Positions 1-8,518 of a DNA stretch of 64,000 bases are shown one piece after another. Under the pieces are notes generated by a model, which searched no databases, was not told the origin of the DNA, and saw nothing but the letters and a program-made list of their open reading frames with translations. Origin of the DNA: Clostridia bacterium (GTDB lineage: Bacteria; Bacillota; Clostridia; Peptostreptococcales; Anaerovoracaceae). The position numbers and the translations under genes were made by a program. Each line of letters begins with the position of its first letter. The first letter of the stretch is position 1. The stretch covers positions 1-64,000 of the forward strand of contig CAJTER010000009.1 of assembly GCA_910575405.1 (NCBI GenBank). The letters are read 5' to 3'.

Positions 1-127
1 GAGCGATGATTAGAATGAATGCCACCAATCAGGAGAAACGTTAAAAAAACAGCCAGCACCATACGATACTGACTGTACAACAATCTTATTTTGTTTCAAT
101 GTCCTCTTGACGGGGAGCGGTTCACTC

Positions 128-391
128 TATCCGCTTGAGGGGTGCTTTTTAGGAACCGGGGAAAGATTTGAGGACGGTTCGCACATACTGTATGTAAATG
201 GCACTTACCGCAGCGATACGCCAATTGGGAAGTTAATGCATGACTTCTCCTGTACAAACGCAGCGGATATGTACTATGGGACATTGGCAGACAGGGTGAT
301 GTTTTTCAAAGAGAGTAAGGAGGGTATTGATATTATGTGCCAGGAATCTAAAAAGCAGGTTCCCGGCTCTATTTTTTACCCTGAAATGTAA
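128..391 (+). pseudogene. C-terminal remnant of a PD-(D/E)XK (Rpn-type) transposase/nuclease
   Basis: The reading frame contains FEDGSHILYVNG and DTPIGKLMHDFSC, followed by a helix ending RVMFFKESKEG. This is the typical C-terminal third of the PD-(D/E)XK nuclease family transposases (Rpn-like) that are abundant in Clostridia. The N-terminal nuclease core is absent, and the upstream sequence to base 1 has no matching frame. A short frame ending at 44 (MIRMNATNQEKR, then stop) could be the tail of another gene cut by the window edge. The last codons run into the 3' end of the convergent permease gene. I read this as a decayed mobile-gene fragment; family recognition is from motif memory. Confidence 0.6.
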
Positions 392-1640
392 ATTTTTTTA
401 CGGGAAGTTTGCATTTTCTATCCATCCGGTACCTGTTGCAGACCCGGTAAATCAGGGGCAGGGCGGCAAGGGAAACCAGTCCATAAAATACCGGGAGAAA
501 GGGTATCTGGCGGAAGACGCAGCCTCCGATTTCATAGATCAGGGGCAGGCCGATACAGACGTAGGTATTTGCCAGCTGATCCGGCGTCAGGGAAAAGAAG
601 GTGTCAAAGGCGGTGGCCAGGCCGATGAAGGGCAGGGCGCAGAAGAGCAACAGGGGGATGCTGGCGGCCAGGATGTGAGAGCGGGTCCCGGCGGCGGCCA
701 GCATTGCCAGGGAGGCGGAGAGAAGGGCTCCTATATATCCGCAGAGCAGGATGAGCAGCCAGATCTGTCCGTATGTAATGTCGTAAATGTTGTAGGGATC
801 TTCTATCTGGATGGGGGCCGTCATGCCGCTTTTGCCCATGGCCGAAAGGGTGAGAAGGGAAAGGAGCAGGGCGCCTGCCCAGTAGACGGCAGTGGCCATG
901 AAAAGACCTGCCTGAATTTTGCTTATCACCGCTTTTCCGCGGCCGTTTCTGGTGGAAAAGAGGATGGCATCGGCTTTGAGCCGGAATTCGTCAGCAAAGA
1001 TGCCGGCGGCGAAAAAGCCGATAACCGTGACAGCGATCAGGACATAGATGCGCAGGTACATGAACAGGGTCTTCCAGGAATCGGCCGCTTCATAGTAAAA
1101 GGGCGTATGGACAGCGGCGTATTTTTTTTCGAGAAAGGCCTGTTTTTGCGGGTTTTGCGCCTGGACCCGCAATATTTCTTCGATGTGCTGCTGACGGGTT
1201 TGGTAGAGGTCTCTGGCTTTGTCCGGTGTAAGCCTGGCGGCAGCCTGTGGGTTATAGTCGCCGTCTCCGCTGAGGATCTGGTTAATCATAAATTCAATAT
1301 CCGCATAAGAAGCTGACCCGGCTGAGGAAAATCCTTCCTCTGTATTCGCCGTGTTTTCCCCATCTGGATTTGCTGATTTTCCGGCTGCCTGCCTCTGATC
1401 CCGCTGCCCCTGGGATATGACTTTTGAAAGTACCTGCGGGGTAAGCTCGCCCTGCCACTTGTTTTTTTCCGCTGTCAGAAGGCGGGCCGCAGAGATACCC
1501 CTGTGAAGGTTTCCATCCTTATCCGTATAATTCACGCTTCCCGCCGCCAGGACGCTGGCCGCAGCCGCCAGCAGGATCAGAGCTGCCAGGAGGATGCGGC
1601 TGCTTTTCTTTGTAAATAGCTTTTTTAATTCGTAAATCAA
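369..1640 (-). CDS. ABC-2 type transporter permease (second of a pair)
   Basis: 423 aa integral membrane protein. It has one N-terminal TM segment (about residues 17-34), a roughly 140-residue extracytoplasmic region, then five or six hydrophobic segments from about residue 198 on. It begins YELKKLFTKK, almost the same as the neighbouring permease, and both share the segments TAEKNKWQG/TEEKNKWKG and PFYYEAADSWK/PFYYEGADSWK, so the two are tandem paralogues. The start is a TTG at 1640 with GAAGGGAG about 8 nt upstream. It lies last in the operon sigma factor - membrane protein - ABC ATPase - permease - permease. The exported substrate is unknown. Confidence 0.8.
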   Translation of the reverse strand: MIYELKKLFTKKSSRILLAALILLAAAASVLAAGSVNYTDKDGNLHRGISAARLLTAEKNKWQGELTPQVLSKVISQGQRDQRQAAGKSANPDGENTANTEEGFSSAGSASYADIEFMINQILSGDGDYNPQAAARLTPDKARDLYQTRQQHIEEILRVQAQNPQKQAFLEKKYAAVHTPFYYEAADSWKTLFMYLRIYVLIAVTVIGFFAAGIFADEFRLKADAILFSTRNGRGKAVISKIQAGLFMATAVYWAGALLLSLLTLSAMGKSGMTAPIQIEDPYNIYDITYGQIWLLILLCGYIGALLSASLAMLAAAGTRSHILAASIPLLLFCALPFIGLATAFDTFFSLTPDQLANTYVCIGLPLIYEIGGCVFRQIPFLPVFYGLVSLAALPLIYRVCNRYRMDRKCKLPVKKFTFQGKK

Positions 1641-1712
1641 TTTTTTCGCTCCCTTCTTTTATGCTGGGGCAAAGATCAAAGCTTGCCCCTCAATTCACCC
1701 TGGCTTTCCGCC

Positions 1713-2900
1713 TCATTTCATGATATAGCGGTGATACGCTCTGTAAATCAGCGGCAGGCATAGGAGAGAAACGGCTAGGTAAAGGATCAAAAGCGCCGGT
1801 ATCTGGCGGAAAACCATATCTCCCGCCTGGAATAAAACAGGCGTCCTTATAATATTTTCCACGTAAAACAATCGCTGGGGCATCAGGTTTTCAAACAGCT
1901 CAGCACCAAGGGCCCTGGCGATAAAAGGGGCCACGCAGAAGAGGAAAAAGGGGACGCATATGGCGATTCCGGAAGCGTGCCTGCCAGCGGATATGAGCAT
2001 AGTCAGGGCAGCGGAAAGCAGGCTTGCCGTAAAGCCGCACAGCAGGGTGAGCATGTATTCCTGCCCAAAGGTAATGGCGTAAACGCTTTCGCTCCACTCC
2101 ACCTGAATGGGCACGGAGCTGCCGCCTGTTCCCATGATGATAAATCCCATCAGGGAATACACCAGCATAAGGCCCCAGTAGAGGACGGCTGCCATGACAA
2201 TTCCCGCCCATATTTTCGTGCGGGCCGCCTTTGTCCTCCCATAGCGGGAAGAGAAGAAAACCGAGTCCGCCTGCAGACGGAATTCGCCCGCAAAAATGCC
2301 TGACGCCAAAATTCCGATCAAAAGTGCGATAACCATTCCGTAACGCTCCGCGTAATCAGTGCGGATTTTCCAGGAATCGGCGCCTTCGTAGTAAAAGGGA
2401 GTGACGGTTTTGCCATACTGCTCTTTGAGAAAAGCCTGCTGAGCAGGTGTTTTCCCGTATTCCCTGGCAGCCCCTGAAAGCTTTTCCCGGCGGAGCTTGT
2501 AAAAATCAGCCGCTTTCTCCGGTGAAACCTTTTGCGATGAAAAGCTGTCCGCATCTCCTTGCCCGATGTATTTCAGCATTTCCAGGATATCGGAAGCTGG
2601 CTGGAGCACCTTTACATAGGCTTCATCGGGAATCTGATCCCCATAGCGCTTGTAAAGCCGTTGCTGTTCTGAGGCCGCTTTTGCCAGAGTTTCCTGCGTA
2701 AGAGGGCCTTTCCACTTGTTCTTTTCCTCCGTCAGCATGCGGACCGCTTTAAGGGACTGATCTTCTGCTCCGTGGCTATCAAAATAGAGGACACTTTTTG
2801 CCGCAAGCAGGTTGAATATCACGGCTGCCGCAAGGAGCAGTACGAGAAAAATCACATTGATTCGCTTTGCGAATAGTTTTTTTAACTCATAGTTCAGCAT
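1713..2900 (-). CDS. ABC-2 type transporter permease (first of a pair)
   Basis: About 395 aa with the same plan as its downstream paralogue: one N-terminal TM, a long extracytoplasmic stretch, and a C-terminal cluster of TM helices. The start is placed at the ATG at 2900 (MLNYELKKLFAKR) because this aligns with the paralogue and overlaps the end of the ABC ATPase gene by 14 nt, implying translational coupling. A longer open frame extends to 3071, but that part lies inside the ATPase gene. It probably forms the membrane channel with the downstream permease, driven by the ATPase at 2887-3771. Confidence 0.8.
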   Translation of the reverse strand: MLNYELKKLFAKRINVIFLVLLLAAAVIFNLLAAKSVLYFDSHGAEDQSLKAVRMLTEEKNKWKGPLTQETLAKAASEQQRLYKRYGDQIPDEAYVKVLQPASDILEMLKYIGQGDADSFSSQKVSPEKAADFYKLRREKLSGAAREYGKTPAQQAFLKEQYGKTVTPFYYEGADSWKIRTDYAERYGMVIALLIGILASGIFAGEFRLQADSVFFSSRYGRTKAARTKIWAGIVMAAVLYWGLMLVYSLMGFIIMGTGGSSVPIQVEWSESVYAITFGQEYMLTLLCGFTASLLSAALTMLISAGRHASGIAICVPFFLFCVAPFIARALGAELFENLMPQRLFYVENIIRTPVLFQAGDMVFRQIPALLILYLAVSLLCLPLIYRAYHRYIMK

Positions 2901-3771
2901 ATTCTCCCGCTTCCTCCCCAAAATAGTACAAGAATACATCTTCCAGTGTGGTGTTTGCCTGGATGGCCCCGGGAACCGGTATTTCCTCGGAAAGTACCCG
3001 CAGCACAGCTTCACTTCCTTCCTTGTGCATACTGATGACCTGAAAACGCTGTGCGGCCCGGCCCGCTTCATGTTCGGGAAGGCGGCAGATCCAAGCGCTT
3101 TTTTTCACGCTCCCGCAAAGCTCTGCTGCGCTTCCCTGCACTAGGATCTTTCCTTTGTTCATGAGAAAGACCTGACTGGCGACAGCTTCGATATCCGCTA
3201 CAATGTGGGTGGAAAGGAGTACGATGCGGTTTTCCGCCAGTCTTCCGATGAGGTTGCGAAAGCGTATGGTTTCCTTTGGATCCAGCCCTGCCGTGGGCTC
3301 GTCCAAAATGAGAAATTCCGGATCATTTAGGACTGCCTGGGCAATGCCGATTCTGCGCTTCATTCCTCCTGACAGGGTTTTCATTTTTCTGGACGCTTCC
3401 CGTTCCATTCCCACCAGCCGTAGCGTGGTGCTGATACGCCTCTTTGCGATTGGCGCCGGAAGTCCCTTGATGGAAGCGATGTACATCAGGTAGTCGCGAA
3501 CTTTCAAATCCGGATAATAGCCGAATTCCTGGGGCAGGTAGCCGATGAGACCCCTGTATTCTGCTCCCATTTTGAAGATGTCCCTTCCTTTGTAAGTGAT
3601 GCTGCCACCGGTAGGCTTCATAATCGTGCTAAGGAGCCGCATGAGGGTTGTTTTTCCCGCTCCGTTTACCCCCAGAAGGCCGTAAACGCCGTTATTCATG
3701 GTAATGGACATATCATCAACTGCTTTATAACTTCCAAATGTCTTTGTTACCTTATCCAAAATTAACGTCAT
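2887..3771 (-). CDS. ABC transporter ATP-binding protein
   Basis: 294 aa ATPase. Walker A GVNGAGKTT lies near residues 34-42, the signature LSGGM near 133, Walker B LILDEPT near 153 and the switch histidine in LLSTHIV near 188. The C-terminal 80 residues form the extension usual in drug/lantibiotic-type exporters. The start overlaps the end of the upstream membrane-protein gene by about 20 nt, and its own end overlaps the next permease. The subfamily resembles multidrug or bacteriocin-export ATPases; the substrate cannot be read from the sequence. Confidence 0.9.
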   Translation of the reverse strand: MTLILDKVTKTFGSYKAVDDMSITMNNGVYGLLGVNGAGKTTLMRLLSTIMKPTGGSITYKGRDIFKMGAEYRGLIGYLPQEFGYYPDLKVRDYLMYIASIKGLPAPIAKRRISTTLRLVGMEREASRKMKTLSGGMKRRIGIAQAVLNDPEFLILDEPTAGLDPKETIRFRNLIGRLAENRIVLLSTHIVADIEAVASQVFLMNKGKILVQGSAAELCGSVKKSAWICRLPEHEAGRAAQRFQVISMHKEGSEAVLRVLSEEIPVPGAIQANTTLEDVFLYYFGEEAGEYAEL

Positions 3772-4552
3772 TTCTGTTTACCTCCCATAAAGTATCGCAG
3801 TCACGGATCGTTTTGCGAATTGAAAAGACCACCACTGCCCCGGAAATCGCGAATAGCACGCCCCACAAAAGGGATGTGATCCTGCTGTAAACCGCTTCAT
3901 TGATAACTGCCAGCGTCCAGATGCCGTTTCCAATGATACAGGCAATTACAGCCGTCATTTCGCTGAATCGCCTTTTACTGCAGAATATGGAAAAGCAAAT
4001 GCCTGTGGCTACTATTAGTGGAAATATAAATTGTTTCAGCAGATCGTATACCGGAATCTGATACGCGTTTGCGGCAGTAAAGCAAAAGATGTTCACAATG
4101 CAGGCATCCACCAGCCCGAAGGCCAGTATTTTTGCCGAGTAAATCTGCCTCAGAGAGTAGAAGGATGCTTTTTCAATTTCCATGGCATTGGTCTCCCGGT
4201 TTTTCCAGATTTCCGGCATGATCAAAATGACGAACAGGACTGCCGCAACACTCATAACCCGCTGCATGGACTCCGGAGCTGCCGAAGCGTCCAGCACCAG
4301 CCAGGCCAAAGTCAGTAAGGCCGCCTGCATGAGCCACCAGATCTTTTGTATCAGCTTTACCTGCATGCGGAAAAACGCCCCATAGCTCAACCGCTCCCCC
4401 GCCCGCTGCATCAAAACAAGATCCGCACAGGCCTGAGCCGTTTCCTTGATCTTGTCTTCCTCTGGAATTGCTTCCCGCTCCGCCGCAAAGGCAAGCAACT
4501 GCTCTTCCAGTTTATCTCTCGCTTTTCGCTTTTTTGCTCCCACTTCCTTCAT
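3752..4552 (-). CDS. Membrane protein of unknown function between sigma factor and ABC transporter
   Basis: About 266 aa. A charged, soluble N-terminus of about 80 residues (rich in Lys/Glu) is followed by roughly six TM helices in three hairpins and a short charged tail. The start is the ATG at 4552, sharing the ATGA overlap with the stop of the sigma-factor gene; a longer open frame upstream lies within that gene. No family is recognised. Position directly after a sigma factor, with a soluble N-terminus followed by TM helices, fits a membrane anti-sigma factor or sensor, but this is inference. It could equally be a third transporter component. Confidence 0.65.
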   Translation of the reverse strand: MKEVGAKKRKARDKLEEQLLAFAAEREAIPEEDKIKETAQACADLVLMQRAGERLSYGAFFRMQVKLIQKIWWLMQAALLTLAWLVLDASAAPESMQRVMSVAAVLFVILIMPEIWKNRETNAMEIEKASFYSLRQIYSAKILAFGLVDACIVNIFCFTAANAYQIPVYDLLKQFIFPLIVATGICFSIFCSKRRFSEMTAVIACIIGNGIWTLAVINEAVYSRITSLLWGVLFAISGAVVVFSIRKTIRDCDTLWEVNRNDVNFG

Positions 4553-5136
4553 TTCTTCATTCCTCCTTTTGACTCGGCTGCCATTGCTTCTGCGGCCGCT
4601 GCGGGATCCAGCAGCTCTCTCAGCTGTTCCTTGGCCTGCCTCAGCCTGTATTTCACAAGGGGCAACTTGATCCCGCATATCTTTGCAATTTCCCGCTGCT
4701 TCAGACCCTGAAAATAGTAGAGGATGACCGCTTCCTGCAGCTCCCTGGGCAGCTGTTTTATGGCCTGCTCCACATCCAGCCGCTCTGAAACAGCCTCCAT
4801 AACATCGCCGCTTTCCCCTGAAACCATGTTTTGCACTGCTTCATCCCCCATATCCGCAGCATCCCGCAGCGGCAAAGCCCTTTCGTATTCGCTCATGCAC
4901 AAATTGCGGGCAATGACGTAAAGGTAATTGAGGAGCTTTCCCTGGTGCCGGTAGGAGGGCAGAGCCTTGAAAAATCTGCAGAATACGTCCTGTGTCAGGT
5001 CTTCCGCAAATTCCCTGTTCCAGGTATGGTAGCGGCAGTAGCTGAGGATGGCCGGGTAGTATTCCTCCACGAATTCCTCGATAGCCTCCTGATCGCCGTT
5101 TTTCAGTTTTTGCACGAATCGAACATCTGCAAGCAT
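4549..5136 (-). CDS. Sigma-70 family (ECF-like) RNA polymerase sigma factor
   Basis: 195 aa. Region 2 is visible at residues 10-80 (FVEEYYPAILSYCRYH, then AEDLTQDVFCRFFKAL, the -10 recognition helix). Region 4 is at about 125-180 (LPRELQEAVILYYFQGLKQ, then REIAKICGIKLPLVKYRLRQ, the -35 helix-turn-helix). There is no region 1.1 or 3, as in ECF sigma factors. It is first in a tightly overlapping operon with a membrane protein and an ABC exporter, so it probably directs transcription of that operon in response to an envelope signal. The tail after residue 180 is Ala-rich. Confidence 0.88.
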   Translation of the reverse strand: MLADVRFVQKLKNGDQEAIEEFVEEYYPAILSYCRYHTWNREFAEDLTQDVFCRFFKALPSYRHQGKLLNYLYVIARNLCMSEYERALPLRDAADMGDEAVQNMVSGESGDVMEAVSERLDVEQAIKQLPRELQEAVILYYFQGLKQREIAKICGIKLPLVKYRLRQAKEQLRELLDPAAAAEAMAAESKGGMKK

Positions 5137-5392
5137 GGGGTTTCCTCTTTCTGTGTTCTGGCTGCGTTCTGAAAAAGTCCTTTCACTATGTATAATCGTT
5201 TTTTGGGCAAAAAGATAGGGGGAAAATGAAAAATTTAGAGAAAAAGACCCGCTGGCATTAGCCGGCGAGCCTTTTTAGAAGGGAATTGATTACTGTAGAT
5301 GAATCAGATCACAGACTGCTTCTTGCCCTTAAATTTGGCGCATGGTACACGGATCAGTTCCTGCGGCAGCTGAAATTTTTTAACAGCGCCCC
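5137..5392. other. Intergenic region with a bidirectional terminator-like hairpin
   Basis: No gene is supported here. A hairpin with arms CGCTGGC/GCCGGCG around ATTA (5250-5267) is flanked by AAAAAG on one side and CTTTTT on the other, so it could terminate on either strand. From about 5290 a short plus-strand frame (KFGAWYTDQFLRQL) may be a protein scrap, but nothing supports it. A promoter for the divergent sigma-factor operon should lie near 5160-5220. Confidence 0.5.
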
Positions 5393-5443
5393 TTGACAAA
5401 CATACCGATAGTATGTTACTGTTTTTACATACTACCGGTATGT
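5393..5443 (+). promoter_or_regulatory. Promoter with two TetR-type operators
   Basis: TTGACA at 5393-5398 is followed at once by the palindrome AACATACCGATAGTATGTT (5399-5417). A second copy in opposite orientation lies at 5427-5444; read on the minus strand it is AACATACCGGTAGTATGT, differing from the first at one internal base. Both sit between the -35 box and the ribosome site of the TetR gene at 5462. This is the expected architecture for autorepression of the tetR-MFS operon. Confidence 0.75.
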
Positions 5444-5461
5444 TAAGGAGATGACGCAATC

Positions 5462-6124
5462 ATGGCAAGGAATAAGCATCCCGAAGAAACGGTCGATTTA
5501 ATATTGGACGTTTCCCTGCGCCTGTTTATGGAAAAGGGATACGAGCACACTTCCATTCAGGATATTATCAACAATTTGGGCGGCCTCAGCAAAGGCGCGA
5601 TTTATCATCATTTCAAATCAAAGGAAGATATTTTAGTCGCTGTTACCGACCGCATAACCGCCGAGTCAAACAAGATGCTGGCGGATATATGCAGCCGCCC
5701 GGATCTCAACGGAAAGGAAAAGCTAAAGGCGATTTTTAAAGAGTCCATCAGCCGGCCTGTGCAGGATGACATATTTACAGTAGCGCCAGATTTTCGCAAT
5801 AATCCCAAGCTGCTGTTCAGCCTTTTGCACGATACCATTGAAAATGTAGCGCCCAATTACGTGCTGCCCATTATGAAGCAGGGTGTTTGCGACGGCTCCA
5901 TCAAAACGGATTACCCGGAGCAGCTGGGGGAGCTGATTTTACTGGTGGCAAACGTGTGGATGAACCCCATGATATTCGGCGATTCCAGGGAGGAGTCCTA
6001 CTGTAAAATCAGGATATTCAGCCAGATGCTGCAGGGCCTTGGGCTGGATATTATTGACGAAGAAATGTCGCAGCGTCTGCAGGAGCTGGCAGCCATTTAT
6101 CAGAAAAGCAAATCCGAAGAATAA
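5462..6124 (+). CDS. TetR/AcrR family transcriptional regulator
   Basis: 220 aa. An N-terminal TetR helix-turn-helix (residues 8-55) includes the diagnostic TSIQDIINNLGGLSKGAIYHHFKSKEDIL. The rest is the helical ligand-binding/dimer domain. AAGGAG about 10 nt upstream supports the ATG at 5462. It is followed 20 nt later by an MFS exporter gene, and twin palindromes overlap its promoter, so it most likely represses itself and the exporter until a drug-like ligand binds. The first 60 residues closely resemble the N-terminus of the chimeric ORF at 7620. Confidence 0.9.
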   Translation: MARNKHPEETVDLILDVSLRLFMEKGYEHTSIQDIINNLGGLSKGAIYHHFKSKEDILVAVTDRITAESNKMLADICSRPDLNGKEKLKAIFKESISRPVQDDIFTVAPDFRNNPKLLFSLLHDTIENVAPNYVLPIMKQGVCDGSIKTDYPEQLGELILLVANVWMNPMIFGDSREESYCKIRIFSQMLQGLGLDIIDEEMSQRLQELAAIYQKSKSEE

Positions 6125-6144
6125 AAATAGAGAAGAGGAACATC

Positions 6145-7398
6145 ATGGAGCAAAGGCTTTTTTCAAAAGATTTTACCTTAGTTGTAATCGGGCAGATCAT
6201 ATCGCTGTTTGGCAATGCGGCCATACGGTTTGCCCTGCCCCTTTATTTATTAAATTTAACAGGTTCCTCCGCCCTTTACGGAATGGTCACGGCCTGCGCT
6301 TTTATCCCTTCCATTTTGCTGTCGCCGGTGGGGGGCATTGTGGCGGATCGGGTAAACAAGCGAAATGTCATGGTAATCCTGGATTTCTTTACAGCAGTGG
6401 TGATCCTGACCTTTGCGCTTCTCAGAAACGAAGCTAACATCACCGTTCTTTTGACCGCTTCCCTGATGATCCTTTACGGCATTGCGGGGGCTTATCAGCC
6501 ATCGGTTCAGGCCAGCATACCGGCTCTCGTAAGCCCGGAGCGCTTTATGGCCGCCAATTCCATCATCAATACAGTCAACTCCTTTTCCGCCCTCACAGGC
6601 CCGGTTATCGGCGGCATTTTGTACAGCGCATACGGCCTTGCGCCTGTATTGTATGTCTCTATCGCATGCTTTACTTTGTCGGCGGTTATGGAGCTTTTTA
6701 TCAAAATACCCTTCCAAAAGCAGGCTTTCAGCGGAAATATCTGGAGCATGGTAAAACATGATTTCGCGCAAAGTGTCCGCTTTATCCGCAGAGAACGGCC
6801 TGTCATCGGCAAAACCCTTCTCATTGTCTGCGGCATCAATTTGTTTTTATCGGCCATGATCATCGTGGCGCTTCCTTATCTGATAACAGAGGTGCTGGAT
6901 TTTCAGAAGGCTCAGGCAAACAGGCTCTACGGCTTTGCTCAGGGGGCGCTGGCAGCGGGAGGGCTGGCAGGAGGCATCGGCGCAGGTGTGTTCGCGGGCA
7001 GGCTGTCTATCCAAAAGGCGGGAAATCTGATCGTTGCCTGTGCTGTATGCGTCTTTCCCATGGGCGCGGCGCTGATCCTTTCCTCATCTGGCGTAATACC
7101 AGATATGGCAAGCTATGGGGTCATGACGATATGCTGCTTTGTCATCATGGTGTACTCCACCACCTTTGCCGTGCAGATGATGTCCTTCATCCAGAGGGAA
7201 ACTCCGCAGAATCTCATCGGAAAGGTCATCGCAGTGGTCATGACCATTTCCATGTGCGCACAGCCATTAGGCAATGCGCTTTACGGAGTGCTGTTTGGAA
7301 TCTGCCAAGGGTTTGAATATGCGGTTGTCCTCTTTTCCGGGGCTGTGTCCCTTGCGATTGCGGCAGGGGCGGGGAAGGTGTTTAAGCAGCATTTTTGA
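6145..7398 (+). CDS. MFS transporter, probable drug efflux
   Basis: 417 aa with about 12 hydrophobic segments. The loop between TM2 and TM3 carries GGIVADRVNKRNVM, the MFS signature region. Overall it resembles MefA/macrolide-type 12-TM efflux permeases. AGAGGAAC precedes the ATG. It is co-transcribed with the upstream TetR regulator, which suggests inducible efflux of a toxic compound. The substrate is not predictable. Confidence 0.85.
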   Translation: MEQRLFSKDFTLVVIGQIISLFGNAAIRFALPLYLLNLTGSSALYGMVTACAFIPSILLSPVGGIVADRVNKRNVMVILDFFTAVVILTFALLRNEANITVLLTASLMILYGIAGAYQPSVQASIPALVSPERFMAANSIINTVNSFSALTGPVIGGILYSAYGLAPVLYVSIACFTLSAVMELFIKIPFQKQAFSGNIWSMVKHDFAQSVRFIRRERPVIGKTLLIVCGINLFLSAMIIVALPYLITEVLDFQKAQANRLYGFAQGALAAGGLAGGIGAGVFAGRLSIQKAGNLIVACAVCVFPMGAALILSSSGVIPDMASYGVMTICCFVIMVYSTTFAVQMMSFIQRETPQNLIGKVIAVVMTISMCAQPLGNALYGVLFGICQGFEYAVVLFSGAVSLAIAAGAGKVFKQHF

Positions 7399-7410
7399 GA
7401 TATCTTCCGA

Positions 7411-7578
7411 TCATTTTTTCAGCTCTCGAAGGGCTTCCTCAACATCGGAATAGTGTTTCACGTTTGGATCATGCGCAATGCGTTCCGCTTCCAGCATAGC
7501 CGCAATGGTTTCCCTGTTGGGCTGAGACCCATTCAACATACTGACATAGGGAAACCAAAGTGATACAATTAGAAACAT
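7411..7578 (-). pseudogene. RelB/DinJ-type antitoxin, C-terminal remnant
   Basis: On the minus strand a frame of at most 55 aa ends NRETIAAMLEAERIAHDP followed by VKHYSDVEEALRELKK and a stop. This is the usual C-terminal half of RelB/DinJ antitoxins (about 90 aa when complete). The N-terminal ribbon-helix-helix part is missing and no RelE/YafQ toxin gene follows. The remaining frame begins inside the palindrome upstream of the chimeric TetR gene, so a deletion or insertion probably removed the front half. It has no evident function. Confidence 0.6.
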
Positions 7579-7597
7579 TCAAATGTATCTAATTGTA
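7564..7597 (+). promoter_or_regulatory. Palindromic operator upstream of the chimeric TetR ORF
   Basis: Perfect 10-nt arms TACAATTAGA and TCTAATTGTA enclose an inner imperfect palindrome ACATT/AATGT. The site lies about 20 nt before the start of the ORF at 7620, the position expected for an autoregulatory TetR operator. Confidence 0.6.
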
Positions 7598-7619
7598 AGA
7601 GGTGAGCTGAGATGAACTT

Positions 7620-8447
7620 ATGGCACGAAATAAATATCCCGAAATAACAGAAGCGAGGATATTGGACACAGCGACAAAACTTTTTTTACAAAACGGGTGG
7701 GAGCAGACCACCATTCAAGATATTGTTGACGAATTAGGCGATATGACATGCGGGGCGTTCTATCATCATTTTAAGTCCAAAGATGAAATCATAGACGCTG
7801 TCACAACCCGTATCTTTATGGGGAACAATCTACGGATTTTTGGGAAAAACGGAGCCGGAAAAACGACGGTATTCAAAATCCTGTTAGGGCTGTTAAAGCC
7901 CACTATGGGAGAAATACGCGTTTTAGGCATGGATAGCAGCAAAAACAATTTGGAGGGATTGAGGCGAACAGGAAGTCTGATCGAAACGCCGATATTCTAT
8001 GAACATCTGTCCGCTATGGATAATCTGCAATTACATCTTGACTATATGGAAGTGAACGGGGGAAAAATTGCGGAAACTCTTAAAATGGTAGGCTTATCAA
8101 ATGTTGGTACACAGGCTGTTTCCACGTTTTCACTTGGTATGCGCCAGCGGCTGGCGATTGCGCGGGCAATCGTGCATAAGCCGGAGCTTCTTATTTTAGA
8201 CGAACCTGTAAATGGTCTTGACCCCGTTGGAATAAAAGAAATGCGGGAACTGTTTTGTGATTTGGTAAAGCGCCAAAAAGGAAATGAAAGAGCAATCCTC
8301 TTGTTTTCATACCCTATTTCGCGGCAGAAGGTATTAAGCGCGAAGATGTACATGGTGTTCTTATATACAGTAATTGCTATGTGTCTATGTGGAGCAGTAA
8401 TCGCATGGGCTAATTTGAAAAGAAACATTTCAAAGATGGAGGTATAA
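7620..8447 (+). CDS. Chimeric ORF: TetR DNA-binding domain + ABC ATPase core + permease fragment
   Basis: 275 aa made of three unrelated parts in one frame. Residues 1-67 are a TetR helix-turn-helix (FYHHFKSKDEIIDAVTTRI). Residues 75-225 are an ABC ATPase beginning at its Walker A loop (GKNGAGKTT) with signature FSLGMRQRLAIARAI and Walker B LLILDEPVNGLDP. The last 50 residues (YPISRQKVLSAKMYMV and a TM helix) match a BcrB-like ABC permease. The ATPase lacks its first beta strands and the switch histidine, and the TetR part lacks its ligand domain. Two in-frame deletions in a tetR-ABC ATPase-permease operon explain it best. It may bind DNA but is unlikely to transport. A short frame from the ATG at 7613 precedes it. 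Confidence 0.7.
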   Translation: MARNKYPEITEARILDTATKLFLQNGWEQTTIQDIVDELGDMTCGAFYHHFKSKDEIIDAVTTRIFMGNNLRIFGKNGAGKTTVFKILLGLLKPTMGEIRVLGMDSSKNNLEGLRRTGSLIETPIFYEHLSAMDNLQLHLDYMEVNGGKIAETLKMVGLSNVGTQAVSTFSLGMRQRLAIARAIVHKPELLILDEPVNGLDPVGIKEMRELFCDLVKRQKGNERAILLFSYPISRQKVLSAKMYMVFLYTVIAMCLCGAVIAWANLKRNISKMEV

Positions 8448-8473
8448 TGCTGTTTGTCATTTTTTCTGAGAAC

Positions 8474-8499
8474 TCAAAAAAGAGCCACAGAGTGACTCC
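8474..8499 (-). terminator. Rho-independent terminator after trpS
   Basis: Read on the minus strand, GAGTCAC-TCT-GTGGCTC is followed by six T. It lies about 20 nt past the trpS stop codon. Confidence 0.8.
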
Positions 8500-8518
8500 T
8501 CCAGATATTTTTTTCGAT

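Noticed and set aside
327-1316. 329-codon plus-strand frame opposite the ABC permease
   Set aside because: Gln/Gly-rich composition typical of the antisense of a membrane-protein gene, no ribosome site, and the minus strand encodes a clear permease with a paralogue next door.
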